Source of the DNA: an uncultured Eubacteriales bacterium
Lineage (GTDB): Bacteria > Bacillota > Clostridia > Oscillospirales > Acutalibacteraceae
Reading direction: 5' to 3'
DNA: 64,000 bases
Assembly (NCBI GenBank): GCA_934541115.1
Contig: CAKTDF010000007.1
Coordinates: 25,235-89,234 of the forward strand
The notes under the pieces were generated by a model, which was not told the DNA's origin, ran no database searches, and saw nothing but the letters and a program-made list of their open reading frames with translations. Numbering within the stretch: position 1 is the stretch's first letter; each line of letters opens with the position of its first letter. Of this stretch, positions 9,501 through 17,489 are shown one piece after another. The position numbers and the translations under genes were made by a program.

Positions 9501-10916
9501 GCCGACAGCATGACCGAAGTCACAAAGATCAACTTCGACTTCAAGCGGGCAATCTTTCTCTGCAACAAGGTAACTTAGAGTTTTCTCATACAATTCGCCG
9601 TTGTGTTTGAAACTGACGCGGCATGCTCCTTTTCCCGGTGTAGTGTTTGGACTCGTTGAAAATACAACTCGGTCAGTGATATCTCTTTCTACTCCGTCGC
9701 TCCATTCGGTTTTTATGCTCAACATATCTTTCGTGATTTCGTCTCCGACGTGAATGATAATTGTATTCATTTTAACGTCAAAGGCTGTCAAATCATATGC
9801 ATAGAAACACTTTGCGCTGACGAAAGTGCCAAAGTACTTGCCACAGTCAGTGAAAGAAACAAGCGTTTGACGCGTTTTTCCCGCATCGTCGTCAGTGAAT
9901 GTGAACTCCCGGACCTCTATGTTCGTAACCTCAACGCCTTCTGTATCGTTAGCACGGTAAGCCTTGCAGATTACATCATCTTTTGTGAAAGTGTAACCGG
10001 GAACATAGCTCTCTTTTCTCGGTTCTGCCTTGATTGATACAAATTCCGTGCCGGAAACAATTTCAATTTTACCGGTCACGAACTTGCGTAAACCTGCCTC
10101 ACCGTATATTAAGTCTAAGTAGCCTGTGCCGAGATAATCAACAGTCTTTGTTGCGGATTCTTCAAAGCTTCTTCCGGTTCTCACACTTCCGTCCTCATAG
10201 GTGACGGTAGCGGTGAAGTCGGACGAGCTTATCTTTGCGGTGTTTTCTTTGCCGATGGTTATAACGCCCTTGGCAACTGCTTTGACGTCGGTGAATTTTA
10301 TATATTCAAGAAAAACATCTGTTGAAAGCTTTTTTCCGTCTACTGTTGCAGAAACGGTATATGTGCGGCCGGTCAACGGAGAATAGCCGGGTTCAATGGT
10401 GAAGTCCTTGTTTTCTTTCTTTGTGTTGTCGGAATAATTAACGAACACCTTGAAATTGCTGTTGGAGACTGCACTGTCGGCATAGACCTTGCCCGTTGAT
10501 TGCGCCGTTATTGAAACGGGGGTCACAGGCACATCGGTCTGATCCGTTGTTGTAACCTTGCCATTGTGCGAATAGAGAGTGATTTTTTCTTCGGCTGTTA
10601 TTTTCTTGCCGGAGTATTTCAGCGTTGCTGTTGCTTTGCCCTCTCCCGCGGCAGTGAATGTGAACACGTCATATCCGCCAATGCCTATGACCGCGCACGG
10701 AGACGAGCTGTCGGAAACATATTCAGACGTAACGTTGACAATACCGTTTTTATCGAGCGAAACAGACCATGTTGTTCCGGCTTCGCGGCAGCAAGCCGCA
10801 TAAGCGACAACGGCATTCTCCTGTGACTCAACTCTGACCTGAGGTTTCTGAAGACTGGGAAACAATGTGATCAGAATTACTGCCAGAGGAATAAGGATTT
10901 TTTTGAAAACTGACAT
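6522..10916 (-). CDS. Large secreted BspA-like leucine-rich repeat protein with bacterial Ig-like domains
   Basis: 1464 residues. A signal peptide (MSVFKKILIPLAVILITLFP, cleavage probably near the first 40 residues) is followed by several Ig-like beta domains (about 45-560; e.g. AQSTGKVYADSAVSNSNFKV, TFTKDDVICKAYR, IIIHVGDEITKDML). A long LRR_5/BspA-type region follows (about 640-1440) with repeats of the kind 'ITTIGAYAFYQ', 'IEKIGDAVFYGC', 'IPQKVTAIERYAFH', ending in the family's 'NPNYKSVDGVLFSKDGK' modules. No LPXTG, SLH or C-terminal membrane anchor is visible, so it is probably released or held non-covalently. BspA-type proteins in gut and oral bacteria bind host or bacterial partners; the ligand here is unknown. 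An ATG 42 bp upstream (10958) is rejected: it lies next to the -10 box, while ATG 10916 has GGAGAG in place. Confidence 0.88.
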   Translation of the reverse strand: MSVFKKILIPLAVILITLFPSLQKPQVRVESQENAVVAYAACCREAGTTWSVSLDKNGIVNVTSEYVSDSSSPCAVIGIGGYDVFTFTAAGEGKATATLKYSGKKITAEEKITLYSHNGKVTTTDQTDVPVTPVSITAQSTGKVYADSAVSNSNFKVFVNYSDNTKKENKDFTIEPGYSPLTGRTYTVSATVDGKKLSTDVFLEYIKFTDVKAVAKGVITIGKENTAKISSSDFTATVTYEDGSVRTGRSFEESATKTVDYLGTGYLDLIYGEAGLRKFVTGKIEIVSGTEFVSIKAEPRKESYVPGYTFTKDDVICKAYRANDTEGVEVTNIEVREFTFTDDDAGKTRQTLVSFTDCGKYFGTFVSAKCFYAYDLTAFDVKMNTIIIHVGDEITKDMLSIKTEWSDGVERDITDRVVFSTSPNTTPGKGACRVSFKHNGELYEKTLSYLVAEKDCPLEVEVDLCDFGHAVGDVINSEAIEVSAKLYAKDNYYTTFNASDFSNIVSDEFNCTEKGKFSVDVSYPEADGTLTTKTLPFFVVANKRTTFSYAEDGRTITGITDGDGETLMLPDENDKGESISYDLNQLRSDYPEYKNVYFSGNGYEKFANTFKNPFDAAWLNRDCSLDVDNYDLPVLIANRLHYKNTVESGDGLFTAIDTPNGGAVIRYNGTENKDVTIPEKVGNVSITTIGAYAFYQRNARNLTVLENISVICSGAFSNFTVNTVDLGTIEHVNEKGLAGMHVNKLIANNLKELGKEAVTGSSIGELQLNAVEKVGESAFESSVIKSDITLPAATEIAEWAFKRSSVSGAIILPSIKTIAPNAFIYSNLKYIKLPNADRGTIADAKWGVPDAYVYYRNSNSGIQYDVDENGNAVVCEYIQTDAPVTKLVIPSEIDGHTVVGIGDGKNYGNFDGITEIVLPETATYIADRAFFPNTTIKKISGAGVTDIGAWIFPYNTAVLESIDFPSCKTISEYAFYECEKLADVGSMKPQKVEYRAFYGTAIQKIDLSECVSLGEEAFFYCQKLTDIVSLTKCTSFGESVFTSSTKLSTEIIFNESIEKIPMYLFARTAITKVIFPEHLREIGSSAFNSCSSLSVFTTKNSTKTFELPSSIEKIGDAVFYGCYKLTGDLVIPQKVTAIERYAFHRCNFTSLTLHDGITFIGAEAFSRNTNMTGILTLPSKLEYLGDKAFDHDLKFENTSLYIPATLLSIGGDLWRPSSSGTIQERARNSTHMFYNFASQTFKEYIVDENNPNYKSVDGVLFSKDGKRLVGFPCAKEVENGVYEVPEGVVEFDDMCFSRAGIGGGNLSILVLPDTFTVADNLGHKNCVSYSLISYNTLSASLYYTGVKELRVKDSNPNFTCVDGVLYSKDMTTLVCVPPRYEGKLVIPEGVTRAVKGAIGGSNVDSDATMVSALKGRVTEISIPSTLTDIYKQVRNMGINSSGATITVDERNSVYYVKDGLLELK

Positions 10917-10959
10917 AATATTCTCTCCTTTAATTTTTTTAGCGAACACGCTATGCATA

Positions 10960-10988
10960 ATATTAACACATTGCGAATATTATGTCAA
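10960..10988 (-). promoter_or_regulatory. Promoter of the LRR gene
   Basis: Minus strand TTGACA (10983-10988), 17-bp spacer, TAATAT (10960-10965). The predicted start of transcription is near 10953, about 37 nt before the chosen start codon. The rest of 10989-11120 shows no gene or further signal. Confidence 0.75.
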
Positions 10989-11120
10989 CGATTTATGAAC
11001 AAACTTTCTTTAAGCGCGATAAAAAGTATATTTTGTTCCTTTTTGGCAAAGATTGTCGCAGTACACTGCTCAAATTTCAAAAACGCATCTTACACATGCT
11101 TTATTGCCACTCTCCCTCTT

Positions 11121-11156
11121 AAAACAACCGAGCAGCCGCCTGGCGGCGACTGCTCG
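11121..11156 (-). terminator. Terminator-like hairpin downstream of mutS2
   Basis: 12-bp GC-rich stem (11129-11140 with 11145-11156, one C/A mismatch), 4-nt loop, followed on the minus strand by GTTGTTTT. It lies about 95 bp beyond the mutS2 stop. Confidence 0.65.
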
Positions 11157-11249
11157 TGAATTTCCTTATTAACTTTTTACTTCGACGTTGACAAGGAGCC
11201 TATATTCTTTGCCCTTTTATCAATACAAAAAAACAGACCGTGTATGCAG

Positions 11250-13640
11250 TTACTTCAAGGTAACTATCGTTACTCCGTTTTCGCCCTCTCCGAACGTGCC
11301 GAGTCTGAAAGACTTGACATATTTGCACTTTCTGAGATAATCCTGAATGCCTCTGCGCAAAACTCCGGTACCCTTGCCGTGAATTACGCTGATTTCACCC
11401 AGTCCGAGACGCATACAGCGGTCAAGATGCCTTTCAAGCTCCATAATGCCTTCTTCAACGTTCATTCCGCGAAGGTCGCATTCTGCTTTTTCTGAACCTG
11501 CCGGTCTGAACTCGTGAGTGGATTTTTTGGGAGTCGGCTTTGCGGCGCTTTTTGCGCTTTTGAGGCTTTTTCCGACTCTGAGATTGCTTTTCGGCGTTCT
11601 CATTTTTATTATTCCGGCAAGCACCTCAACCTCACCCTTTTTGTCCTCAAGCGCGGTAACTGTAGCCGTTTTGCCGATATCCGCAAGAAGTACCTCATCG
11701 CCGATTTTCAGCGTTTTCGGAACAACATAGCTTTCTTCATCGGCAAGAGCTGCGGTAACAGGATTGGTTATATCGTCAAACTCGCCCATGCTCTTTTTCA
11801 TCAATTGCTTTGCCCGTCTTGCCGCCTCGGCTTTATCCCGGGACTTTGCGCTTTCGCGTTTCAGCTCCTCAAGCTCATTCACAAGGGCATATGCGCTGCG
11901 TTTTGCCTGTTCAATAATTTTTGTTGCCTGCTGCTGAGCCTTGTCAAGCTCCTTTTTGCGCAGATCCTCAATGCTGTCTTTATATTTTTGCGCCTCAGAC
12001 TTTGCTTTTGTTGCTTCAAGGCGAATCTGCTCGGCTTCATCGCGCTTTTCCTCAAAGTCCTGGCGGCTCTTTTCAAGCGACTCAATAACGCCCTCAAAGC
12101 TCGCATTGTCATTTGAAACAAGCGACTGCGCACGTTCAATGACTCCGTTTTCCATGCCGAGGCGCTTTGAAATTGCAAAAGCGTTTGATCTGCCGGGTAC
12201 GCCTATAAGCAAGCGGTATGTAGGTCTGAGAGACGCAACGTCAAACTCACAGCAGCCGTTTTCAACGCCCGGGGTTTCAAGTGCATAGACTTTAAGCTCT
12301 GCATAATGCGTTGTTGCGGCGATTTTTGCGCCCTTTTCATGTATGCGCTCAAGAATAGCCGTGGCAAGCGCGGCACCCTCAACGGGGTCGGTTCCGGCAC
12401 CAAGCTCATCAATGAGCACAAGCGAACGCTCGTTGACAAAGTTCATGATACGTATGATGTTTGTAATGTGCGACGAAAAAGTTGAAAGCGACTGCTCAAT
12501 GCTCTGCTCGTCTCCTATGTCGGCAAAAACGTGGTCAAACACCGAGACCTCGCTCCTGTCTCCGGCGGGAATCATCAAGCCGCACATTGCCATGAGTGAA
12601 AAGAGCCCGACGGTTTTGATTGAAACGGTTTTGCCGCCCGTGTTGGGTCCCGTTATGATGAGCGTGTCAAAATCGGTGCCGAGGCGAATATCGGTTGCAA
12701 CAACCTTTTTGGGGTCAATAAGAGGATGACGCGCGCGGTTAAGAAGTATTTTTCCGTTATCATTTAGAACAGGCGTCATGGCTTTCATCTCATACGCAAG
12801 CTTGGCTTTTGCAAAAATCACGTCAAGCTCAACCGCACATTCATAGCTCGACTTTATTCCCTCAAAAAAGCTGCCTGCCTCAACCGAAAGCTCATAAAGA
12901 ATCTTGTCAATTTCTTCCTGTTCCTTGCCGCGCAGCACCTTTATTTCATTATTTGCCTCAACAACGCCGGCAGGCTCTATGAAAACAGTGGCTCCGCTTG
13001 AAGATGTATCGTGAACAAGTCCGCTGACCTCTGAGCGGTGCTCAACCTTTACTGGCACAACATAGCGCCCGTTGCGCATGGTTACAATAGCCTCACGCAG
13101 AGCTTTCTGATACTGCGAGGAGCGAATCATTTTGTCAAGCCTATCGCGTACCTTTGAAGACGCAGCGCGGATTTTTCGGCGAATATCATAGAGCGCCGGA
13201 GAAGCATTATCGCTCATTTCATCCTCGCTGATGATTGCCGTTGTAATTTTGTCTTCAAGGTATTTATTCGGCGTAAGCGCATCAAAATACACATCAACCG
13301 AGCAACGCACGCCCTCATTTTTGCTGCGCCACTGAACGATTCCGCGGATCGAACGCAGAACCTCCGCAACGTCCAGCAGCTCGCGCATTGAAAGCACACT
13401 GCCTGCGTTTGCGCGTGCAAGGGCGTTATTGACGTTTTTGAGTCCGCCGAAAGACGGAGCGCCAAAGCGCGCCATAAGCATATGCGCGTCAGTTGTTTGG
13501 TTAAGAAGCGCCTGAACCGTGTCAAAATCGCTCTGCGGCTCAAGGCGCGAGATCTCGTCTTTTCCGTCTGCACTGCAAACAAAAGACGAAAGCTTTTCAA
13601 GAACCTTATCAAGGTCGAGCGCAAGATAATCCTTTTTCAT
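11250..13640 (-). CDS. mutS2: MutS2 DNA/ribosome-associated ATPase with Smr nuclease domain
   Basis: 796 residues. In Firmicutes, MutS2 is linked to suppressing recombination and to rescuing collided ribosomes. Seen in order: N-terminal lever/core region, ABC-type ATPase with Walker A TGPNTGGKTVS (about 330), signature SLSTFSSHI and Walker B VLIDELGAGTDP, a long charged coiled coil (about 510-630; EKRDEAEQIRLEATKAKSE), and a C-terminal Smr domain with ECDLRGMNVEEG and VIHGKGTGVLRRGI. It lacks the MutS mismatch-recognition domain, as expected. The start at 13640 has a GGAGGGAG site; an upstream extension to 13715 has none. No adjacent mutL. The motifs are complete, so an active protein is expected. 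Confidence 0.96.
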   Translation of the reverse strand: MKKDYLALDLDKVLEKLSSFVCSADGKDEISRLEPQSDFDTVQALLNQTTDAHMLMARFGAPSFGGLKNVNNALARANAGSVLSMRELLDVAEVLRSIRGIVQWRSKNEGVRCSVDVYFDALTPNKYLEDKITTAIISEDEMSDNASPALYDIRRKIRAASSKVRDRLDKMIRSSQYQKALREAIVTMRNGRYVVPVKVEHRSEVSGLVHDTSSSGATVFIEPAGVVEANNEIKVLRGKEQEEIDKILYELSVEAGSFFEGIKSSYECAVELDVIFAKAKLAYEMKAMTPVLNDNGKILLNRARHPLIDPKKVVATDIRLGTDFDTLIITGPNTGGKTVSIKTVGLFSLMAMCGLMIPAGDRSEVSVFDHVFADIGDEQSIEQSLSTFSSHITNIIRIMNFVNERSLVLIDELGAGTDPVEGAALATAILERIHEKGAKIAATTHYAELKVYALETPGVENGCCEFDVASLRPTYRLLIGVPGRSNAFAISKRLGMENGVIERAQSLVSNDNASFEGVIESLEKSRQDFEEKRDEAEQIRLEATKAKSEAQKYKDSIEDLRKKELDKAQQQATKIIEQAKRSAYALVNELEELKRESAKSRDKAEAARRAKQLMKKSMGEFDDITNPVTAALADEESYVVPKTLKIGDEVLLADIGKTATVTALEDKKGEVEVLAGIIKMRTPKSNLRVGKSLKSAKSAAKPTPKKSTHEFRPAGSEKAECDLRGMNVEEGIMELERHLDRCMRLGLGEISVIHGKGTGVLRRGIQDYLRKCKYVKSFRLGTFGEGENGVTIVTLK

Positions 13641-13759
13641 TTTCTCCCTCCTATTCGTCCGAACAGACCGAATACAAATAACCCATATCATTCGGTTCAT
13701 TTTGTTATATGGCAATATCGCACAGTTGAGATGTACACTGCAAATTGTGCAATTAGGTC

Positions 13760-14503
13760 TTATCGGGTCATTGTTTTATAAAAATCAAGTGTTTTGTAAT
13801 TTCTCATAGTAACGTTTTTGAGATATTTTTCGCTGATCTGCGCAAGAAGCTCAAGCGAAGATTTTGAAAGAGTGAAAGAAAACAGCTTTTGCGTTTCTGA
13901 AAGACAGATGTGCCGCATCGCGGTAACAACGCTGAGCGGCAGCTCATAGGTCTTTTCCGCCGGCAAACATTCATCGCAGTAAAGACGACCGGAAGAGACG
14001 GAAAAACGCATTGTTTCACTCTCATATTTTCCGCAGCTGCAACAGGCAACAACTGATGGCATATATCCGGCGATTGAAAGAAATCGAAGCTCAGTTGAGG
14101 CTTTGATAAGCTCCGGCTCGCGTTTTTTTTGAGATACAAAATAAACTGCATTGAGCAATACGCGCAAAAACTCGTCGGACTCCTCCTCACGCGGTGCAAG
14201 CTCGGCAGCAAGCTCGGCAAAATATTGAGCAAGTGAAAGCGAAACAAGATCGTCACGTAAAGAGAAAAAGACTTCCTTCGGTGCCGCTTCTGTAACTATG
14301 TAAACGCCGTTTTTTCGTTTTTCTATCACTAAATCGGAATAGCACAAAAGCCCCGTTGAAGCAACATTTTTGCTTTTGGGGCTCCTTCCGCCGTTGACGA
14401 AAGCCCTGACCACACCGTTTGAACGTGTGAGCAGGGTTACAAGCCTGTCTCTTTCGCCTGTTGTCTGTTCGCGGATCACAATTCCGTCCGTTTTAATAAT
14501 CAT
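13760..14503 (-). CDS. recO: DNA repair protein RecO
   Basis: 247 residues. RecO works with RecR and RecF to load RecA on SSB-coated single strands. Seen: N-terminal OB fold (MIIKTDGIVIREQTTGERDRL, then AFVNGGRSPKSK), a helical middle region, and a four-cysteine zinc finger (CCSCGKY and CDEC, about 150-180). The start ATG at 14503 overlaps the end of the upstream yqzL-like gene by 11 bp. A GAGG lies 12 nt upstream, so translation is probably coupled. The ORF can be extended to 14653 in frame, but that only re-reads the upstream gene. Confidence 0.95.
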   Translation of the reverse strand: MIIKTDGIVIREQTTGERDRLVTLLTRSNGVVRAFVNGGRSPKSKNVASTGLLCYSDLVIEKRKNGVYIVTEAAPKEVFFSLRDDLVSLSLAQYFAELAAELAPREEESDEFLRVLLNAVYFVSQKKREPELIKASTELRFLSIAGYMPSVVACCSCGKYESETMRFSVSSGRLYCDECLPAEKTYELPLSVVTAMRHICLSETQKLFSFTLSKSSLELLAQISEKYLKNVTMRNYKTLDFYKTMTR

Positions 14504-14723
14504 AATCGTCAATATCCTCGTATTCCTCAGACGAAGAAAGTTCACCGTGACTTTGCATCTCCGGAAAATCTCCGTCAAAGTTATTGACAAATTCCTCGGC
14601 AAATTCTTCTGAAAACACGTCATGTTCAAGAGGCTGTTCCTCGTCTCTTGCATTCTTATAATTGAGATAATCCGAGACTCTGCCGGTTTTCATAAAAATG
14701 CGCCAAAGTTCCTTTTTGTTCAT
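14493..14723 (-). CDS. YqzL-like small protein between era and recO
   Basis: 76 residues. The first part, MNKKELWRIFMKTGRVSDYL, resembles the short YqzL-type proteins found between era and recO in Firmicutes (e.g. Bacillus YqzL, 47 residues); the position is the same here. The C-terminal half is a highly acidic tail (EEFAEEFVNNFDGDFPE ... SSSEEYEDIDDYDY) and makes this copy longer than YqzL. There is no signal peptide or membrane segment. The function is unknown. The overlap with recO suggests coordinated expression. Confidence 0.7.
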   Translation of the reverse strand: MNKKELWRIFMKTGRVSDYLNYKNARDEEQPLEHDVFSEEFAEEFVNNFDGDFPEMQSHGELSSSEEYEDIDDYDY

Positions 14724-14876
14724 GACTGTCCCTCCGCAAAGTTAATTACTCTATTACTTTGCGCAAAAAGCAGCAGCTTTAAACAGGAAATTTTTGTCAT
14801 CGCAGGTTGATTCGGTGTGTAAAAAACATCAGAGATTACATATCAAAGCCCCCGCACCGAACCGTACGTCACTCAT

Positions 14877-15770
14877 TCAGTCAAGACCGAAGTTATGAAT
14901 AAGACCCTCTCTGTTGCGCCAGCCCTCTTTGACCTTGACCCAGCACTTGAGATTTATCCTGCAGTCAAAAAAGCGCTCCATATCCTGTCTTGCATAGGTT
15001 GAAATGCGTTTGAGCATTGCTCCGCCTTTGCCGATAATTATACCTTTATGGCTTTCTTTTTCGCAGTATATGACAGCTTCAACGTCCATGATGTCCTTAT
15101 CCGGACGTTCGCGCATTTTTTCGATTGAAACAGCAACGCCATGCGGTATTTCGCGGTCAAGCAGGCGCAGCATTTTTTCGCGGATTATTTCGCCCGCTAT
15201 GACCCTCTCGGGCTGATCCGTGAGGGTATCGTCGGGGAAGAAGTGTTCCGACGGAAATGCAAGCGCGGTAAGTTCGTCTGTCAGTGCGTCCATTCCGTCA
15301 TTTCTGAGTGCAGAGACCGGAACAACAGCCTCAAAATCATACTGAGAGGAAAGATAAGCGATACGCTTCATGAGATCCGTTTTCTGAGCTACGGTATCAA
15401 TCTTGTTGATAACAAGTACCACCGGCATTTTCTGCGCGCGACACTTTGAAAGCAGTTCCTTTTCCTCCTCGCGCAGTTCTCCCTCCGGCTCGGTCACGAA
15501 CATGCAGGCGTCCACGCCGCCGATACTTTCCGTAACGGCTTTGATCATTTTTTCGCCAAGTTTGTTGTGCGGACGGTGAAAACCCGGAGTATCGGTAAAG
15601 ACAAGCTGGGTTTCGTCCTTAGTCAAAACGCCCATTATCCTTGTGCGCGTTGTCTGGGGTTTATCGGAAACAATTGCAACCTTTGCTGAAAGCAGACGGT
15701 TGAGTATTGATGACTTTCCGACGTTGGGACGTCCTACAATAGCAATAAAAGCGGTTTTTGTTTCTGTCAT
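14877..15770 (-). CDS. era: GTPase Era, ribosome assembly factor
   Basis: 297 residues, full length. Era binds the 3' end of 16S rRNA and assists 30S maturation. Seen: G1 GRPNVGKSS (about 13-21), G2 QTTRTRI, G3 DTPGF, G4 NKID, G5 SALR, then the C-terminal KH domain (CEKESHKGIIIGKGGAMLKRI, about 230-250) that binds the anti-Shine-Dalgarno region. The start overlaps the stop of the upstream EamA transporter by 4 bp, an unusual neighbour because era is more often preceded by ybeY, dgkA or cdd. About 150 bp separate it from the yqzL-like gene; nothing clear was seen in that gap. Confidence 0.97.
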   Translation of the reverse strand: MTETKTAFIAIVGRPNVGKSSILNRLLSAKVAIVSDKPQTTRTRIMGVLTKDETQLVFTDTPGFHRPHNKLGEKMIKAVTESIGGVDACMFVTEPEGELREEEKELLSKCRAQKMPVVLVINKIDTVAQKTDLMKRIAYLSSQYDFEAVVPVSALRNDGMDALTDELTALAFPSEHFFPDDTLTDQPERVIAGEIIREKMLRLLDREIPHGVAVSIEKMRERPDKDIMDVEAVIYCEKESHKGIIIGKGGAMLKRISTYARQDMERFFDCRINLKCWVKVKEGWRNREGLIHNFGLD

Positions 15771-16693
15771 TTTCTTTCCCTCTTAAAGTTGATTTCACTG
15801 ATTAACGTTGAGCCAAGAATCATTACGGCTCCGACAATATCAAAAAGACCGAGTTTTTCTTTCAAAAAAAGTGCCGAGAGCAAAATTGCAACAACCGGAT
15901 CAATATAACTGAACAGCGCCGTTGTCTGAGCCGGCAATCTGCCGACAGAACCAAAGTAAAGCGTATATGAAAAGCCTGTATGAATCACGCCGACAACCAA
16001 AAGCAGCAAAACGGCTTTTGCATTGTAATCAAAGGACGCGACATTTTCCGTCAAAAAGACATACGGTGTAACAGTGAGCGAAGCAAAAAGCAGCTGCATG
16101 ATCGTCCGGTCTGTGTCGGTGATATCACGGAGCTTTTTATTGATAAGAGTTACCGTGGCATAAAACGCCGCTGCGCCGATTCCGAGAAGTATCCCTCTGA
16201 ATTCACCGGTCTTGATTCCACCGCTTTCAAATACGCCGGAGACAAAAACCATACCGAAAAGTGCACACAGTACACAGCAGAATTTTTTGACCGTGAGCCT
16301 CTCTTTGAGCAAAAACGGCGATGCAACTGTGACAAAAATCGGAGCAAGGTAATAGCAAAGCGTTGCAGTTGCAACAGAGGTATAGTTGTATGACTCAAAG
16401 AGAAGTATCCAATTGATTCCGATTGCCGCACCGGATGCCAAAAGAAGTAAAATATTCTCTTTCACGGCGGAAAACGAAATCTTTTTACGCCTGATCAGCT
16501 TAAAAACAAGCAGGAAAAAAACGCCCAGAAAGCCGCGGCTCATCGCAACAAAACTTGACGGAAAAGCAATTGAACGGACAAAAATTCCAATGGTTCCGAA
16601 AACAGCCATTGAAAAGGCAAGCGATGCCTTTGAAAGCAGCGTTGTGTCCTTTTTATCGCTTTTCTTAATATTTAGTTCTTCGCGGATTTGCAT
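15767..16693 (-). CDS. EamA/DMT-family 10-TM transporter
   Basis: 308 residues with about ten hydrophobic segments in two EamA repeats (about 20-150 and 165-300). Recognisable pieces are AVFGTIGIFVRSI, ATLCYYLAPIFVTVASPFLLKERL (end of repeat 1) and SYIDPVVAILLSALFLKEKL (end of repeat 2). DMT proteins export or exchange small metabolites such as amino acids, purines or sugars; the substrate is not readable. It lies 13 bp downstream of the ECF S-component and overlaps era by 4 bp, so the genes probably share a transcript. The RBS is weak (GGGG). Confidence 0.88.
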   Translation of the reverse strand: MQIREELNIKKSDKKDTTLLSKASLAFSMAVFGTIGIFVRSIAFPSSFVAMSRGFLGVFFLLVFKLIRRKKISFSAVKENILLLLASGAAIGINWILLFESYNYTSVATATLCYYLAPIFVTVASPFLLKERLTVKKFCCVLCALFGMVFVSGVFESGGIKTGEFRGILLGIGAAAFYATVTLINKKLRDITDTDRTIMQLLFASLTVTPYVFLTENVASFDYNAKAVLLLLVVGVIHTGFSYTLYFGSVGRLPAQTTALFSYIDPVVAILLSALFLKEKLGLFDIVGAVMILGSTLISEINFKRERK

Positions 16694-16706
16694 AGCTACC
16701 CCTGGA

Positions 16707-17312
16707 TTACTTCATCTGAGATTTGAGTTTTTTTGCCACGGGACCGAGAGCGGCTCCGCAAGCAGTGCAGGCAGCAGCCTCAACAAGTGCATTGACTCCG
16801 GCGAACAAAACGGCAAACATGAACACATTCGCTGCGCCGAGCTGCTCGGAAATGCCCTGCATATACTCCGTTTTGGCAAAGAACAGCATGAGCAATCCGA
16901 CAAAACCAATCGTATTTAGTACAGCAGCAAGGAAGAATGAGATGAGACCGCTGACGGCGGAATTAAGCTTTTTTGATATTTTTTCAAACGATAGAGCAGA
17001 AACAAAGCCTGCAACCATACGCGGAATAAGACAAACAATGAACGTCAAAACCGGGTTGATCGAAAGCAGCGTTACACCAAAAGCGCTGAAACCAAAACAC
17101 TGAATAAAGCTTGAAATTCCGAAAGCCGAGCCGAGCAAAAGTCCGCCCCATTTTCCGAGAAGTGCACCGCCGAAAGCAACGGGAATAGAAATAAGAGTAA
17201 TTTCAATAATTCCGAATTTAAGATATCCTATTTGGGTAAAGCACATTACCGCAATTATGGCAACAAATACTGCCGAAATAGTGAGAAAGAATAAACTGTT
17301 TTTGTTTTTCAT
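16707..17312 (-). CDS. ECF transporter substrate-binding (S) component
   Basis: 201 residues, six hydrophobic segments, and the N-terminal pattern ISAVFVAIIAVMCFTQIGYL typical of S-components of energy-coupling-factor vitamin importers. These dock on a shared EcfA-EcfA'-EcfT module, which is not in this window. The vitamin is not certain; PanT-like (pantothenate) is possible from the overall pattern (IPVAFGGALLGKWGGLLLG), but no riboswitch supports any assignment. The start at 17312 is preferred to 17321 because AAGGA sits 9 nt upstream of it and immediately adjacent to the earlier ATG. Confidence 0.8.
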   Translation of the reverse strand: MKNKNSLFFLTISAVFVAIIAVMCFTQIGYLKFGIIEITLISIPVAFGGALLGKWGGLLLGSAFGISSFIQCFGFSAFGVTLLSINPVLTFIVCLIPRMVAGFVSALSFEKISKKLNSAVSGLISFFLAAVLNTIGFVGLLMLFFAKTEYMQGISEQLGAANVFMFAVLFAGVNALVEAAACTACGAALGPVAKKLKSQMK

Positions 17313-17440
17313 AGTAATCATTCCTTTTGCAAAAATTGTTTTTTCTGACTTCTCTTCTTTCTTTTTCTTTTCAACCGATGATCAGCCGAGAGTAATATAC
17401 AACATCAAACTTTGTGCTTATCAGCCAAACATCGGACTTT

Positions 17441-17480
17441 AAAAAACATGGGGGCTGACGCAGCGCGACACCCCCCTTTT
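17441..17480 (-). terminator. Intrinsic terminator of pnp
   Basis: GC-rich hairpin 17450-17475 (five terminal G-C pairs, then an inner stem with one A/A mismatch), followed on the minus strand by a T-rich run at 17441-17446. It lies directly behind the pnp stop codon. Confidence 0.85.
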
Positions 17481-17489
17481 GTTCAATTG

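Noticed and set aside
10917..10958. Upstream ATG extension of the LRR gene
   Set aside because: Codon 1 would lie at the -10 box, ahead of the transcription start; the ATG at 10916 has an RBS and a proper signal peptide.
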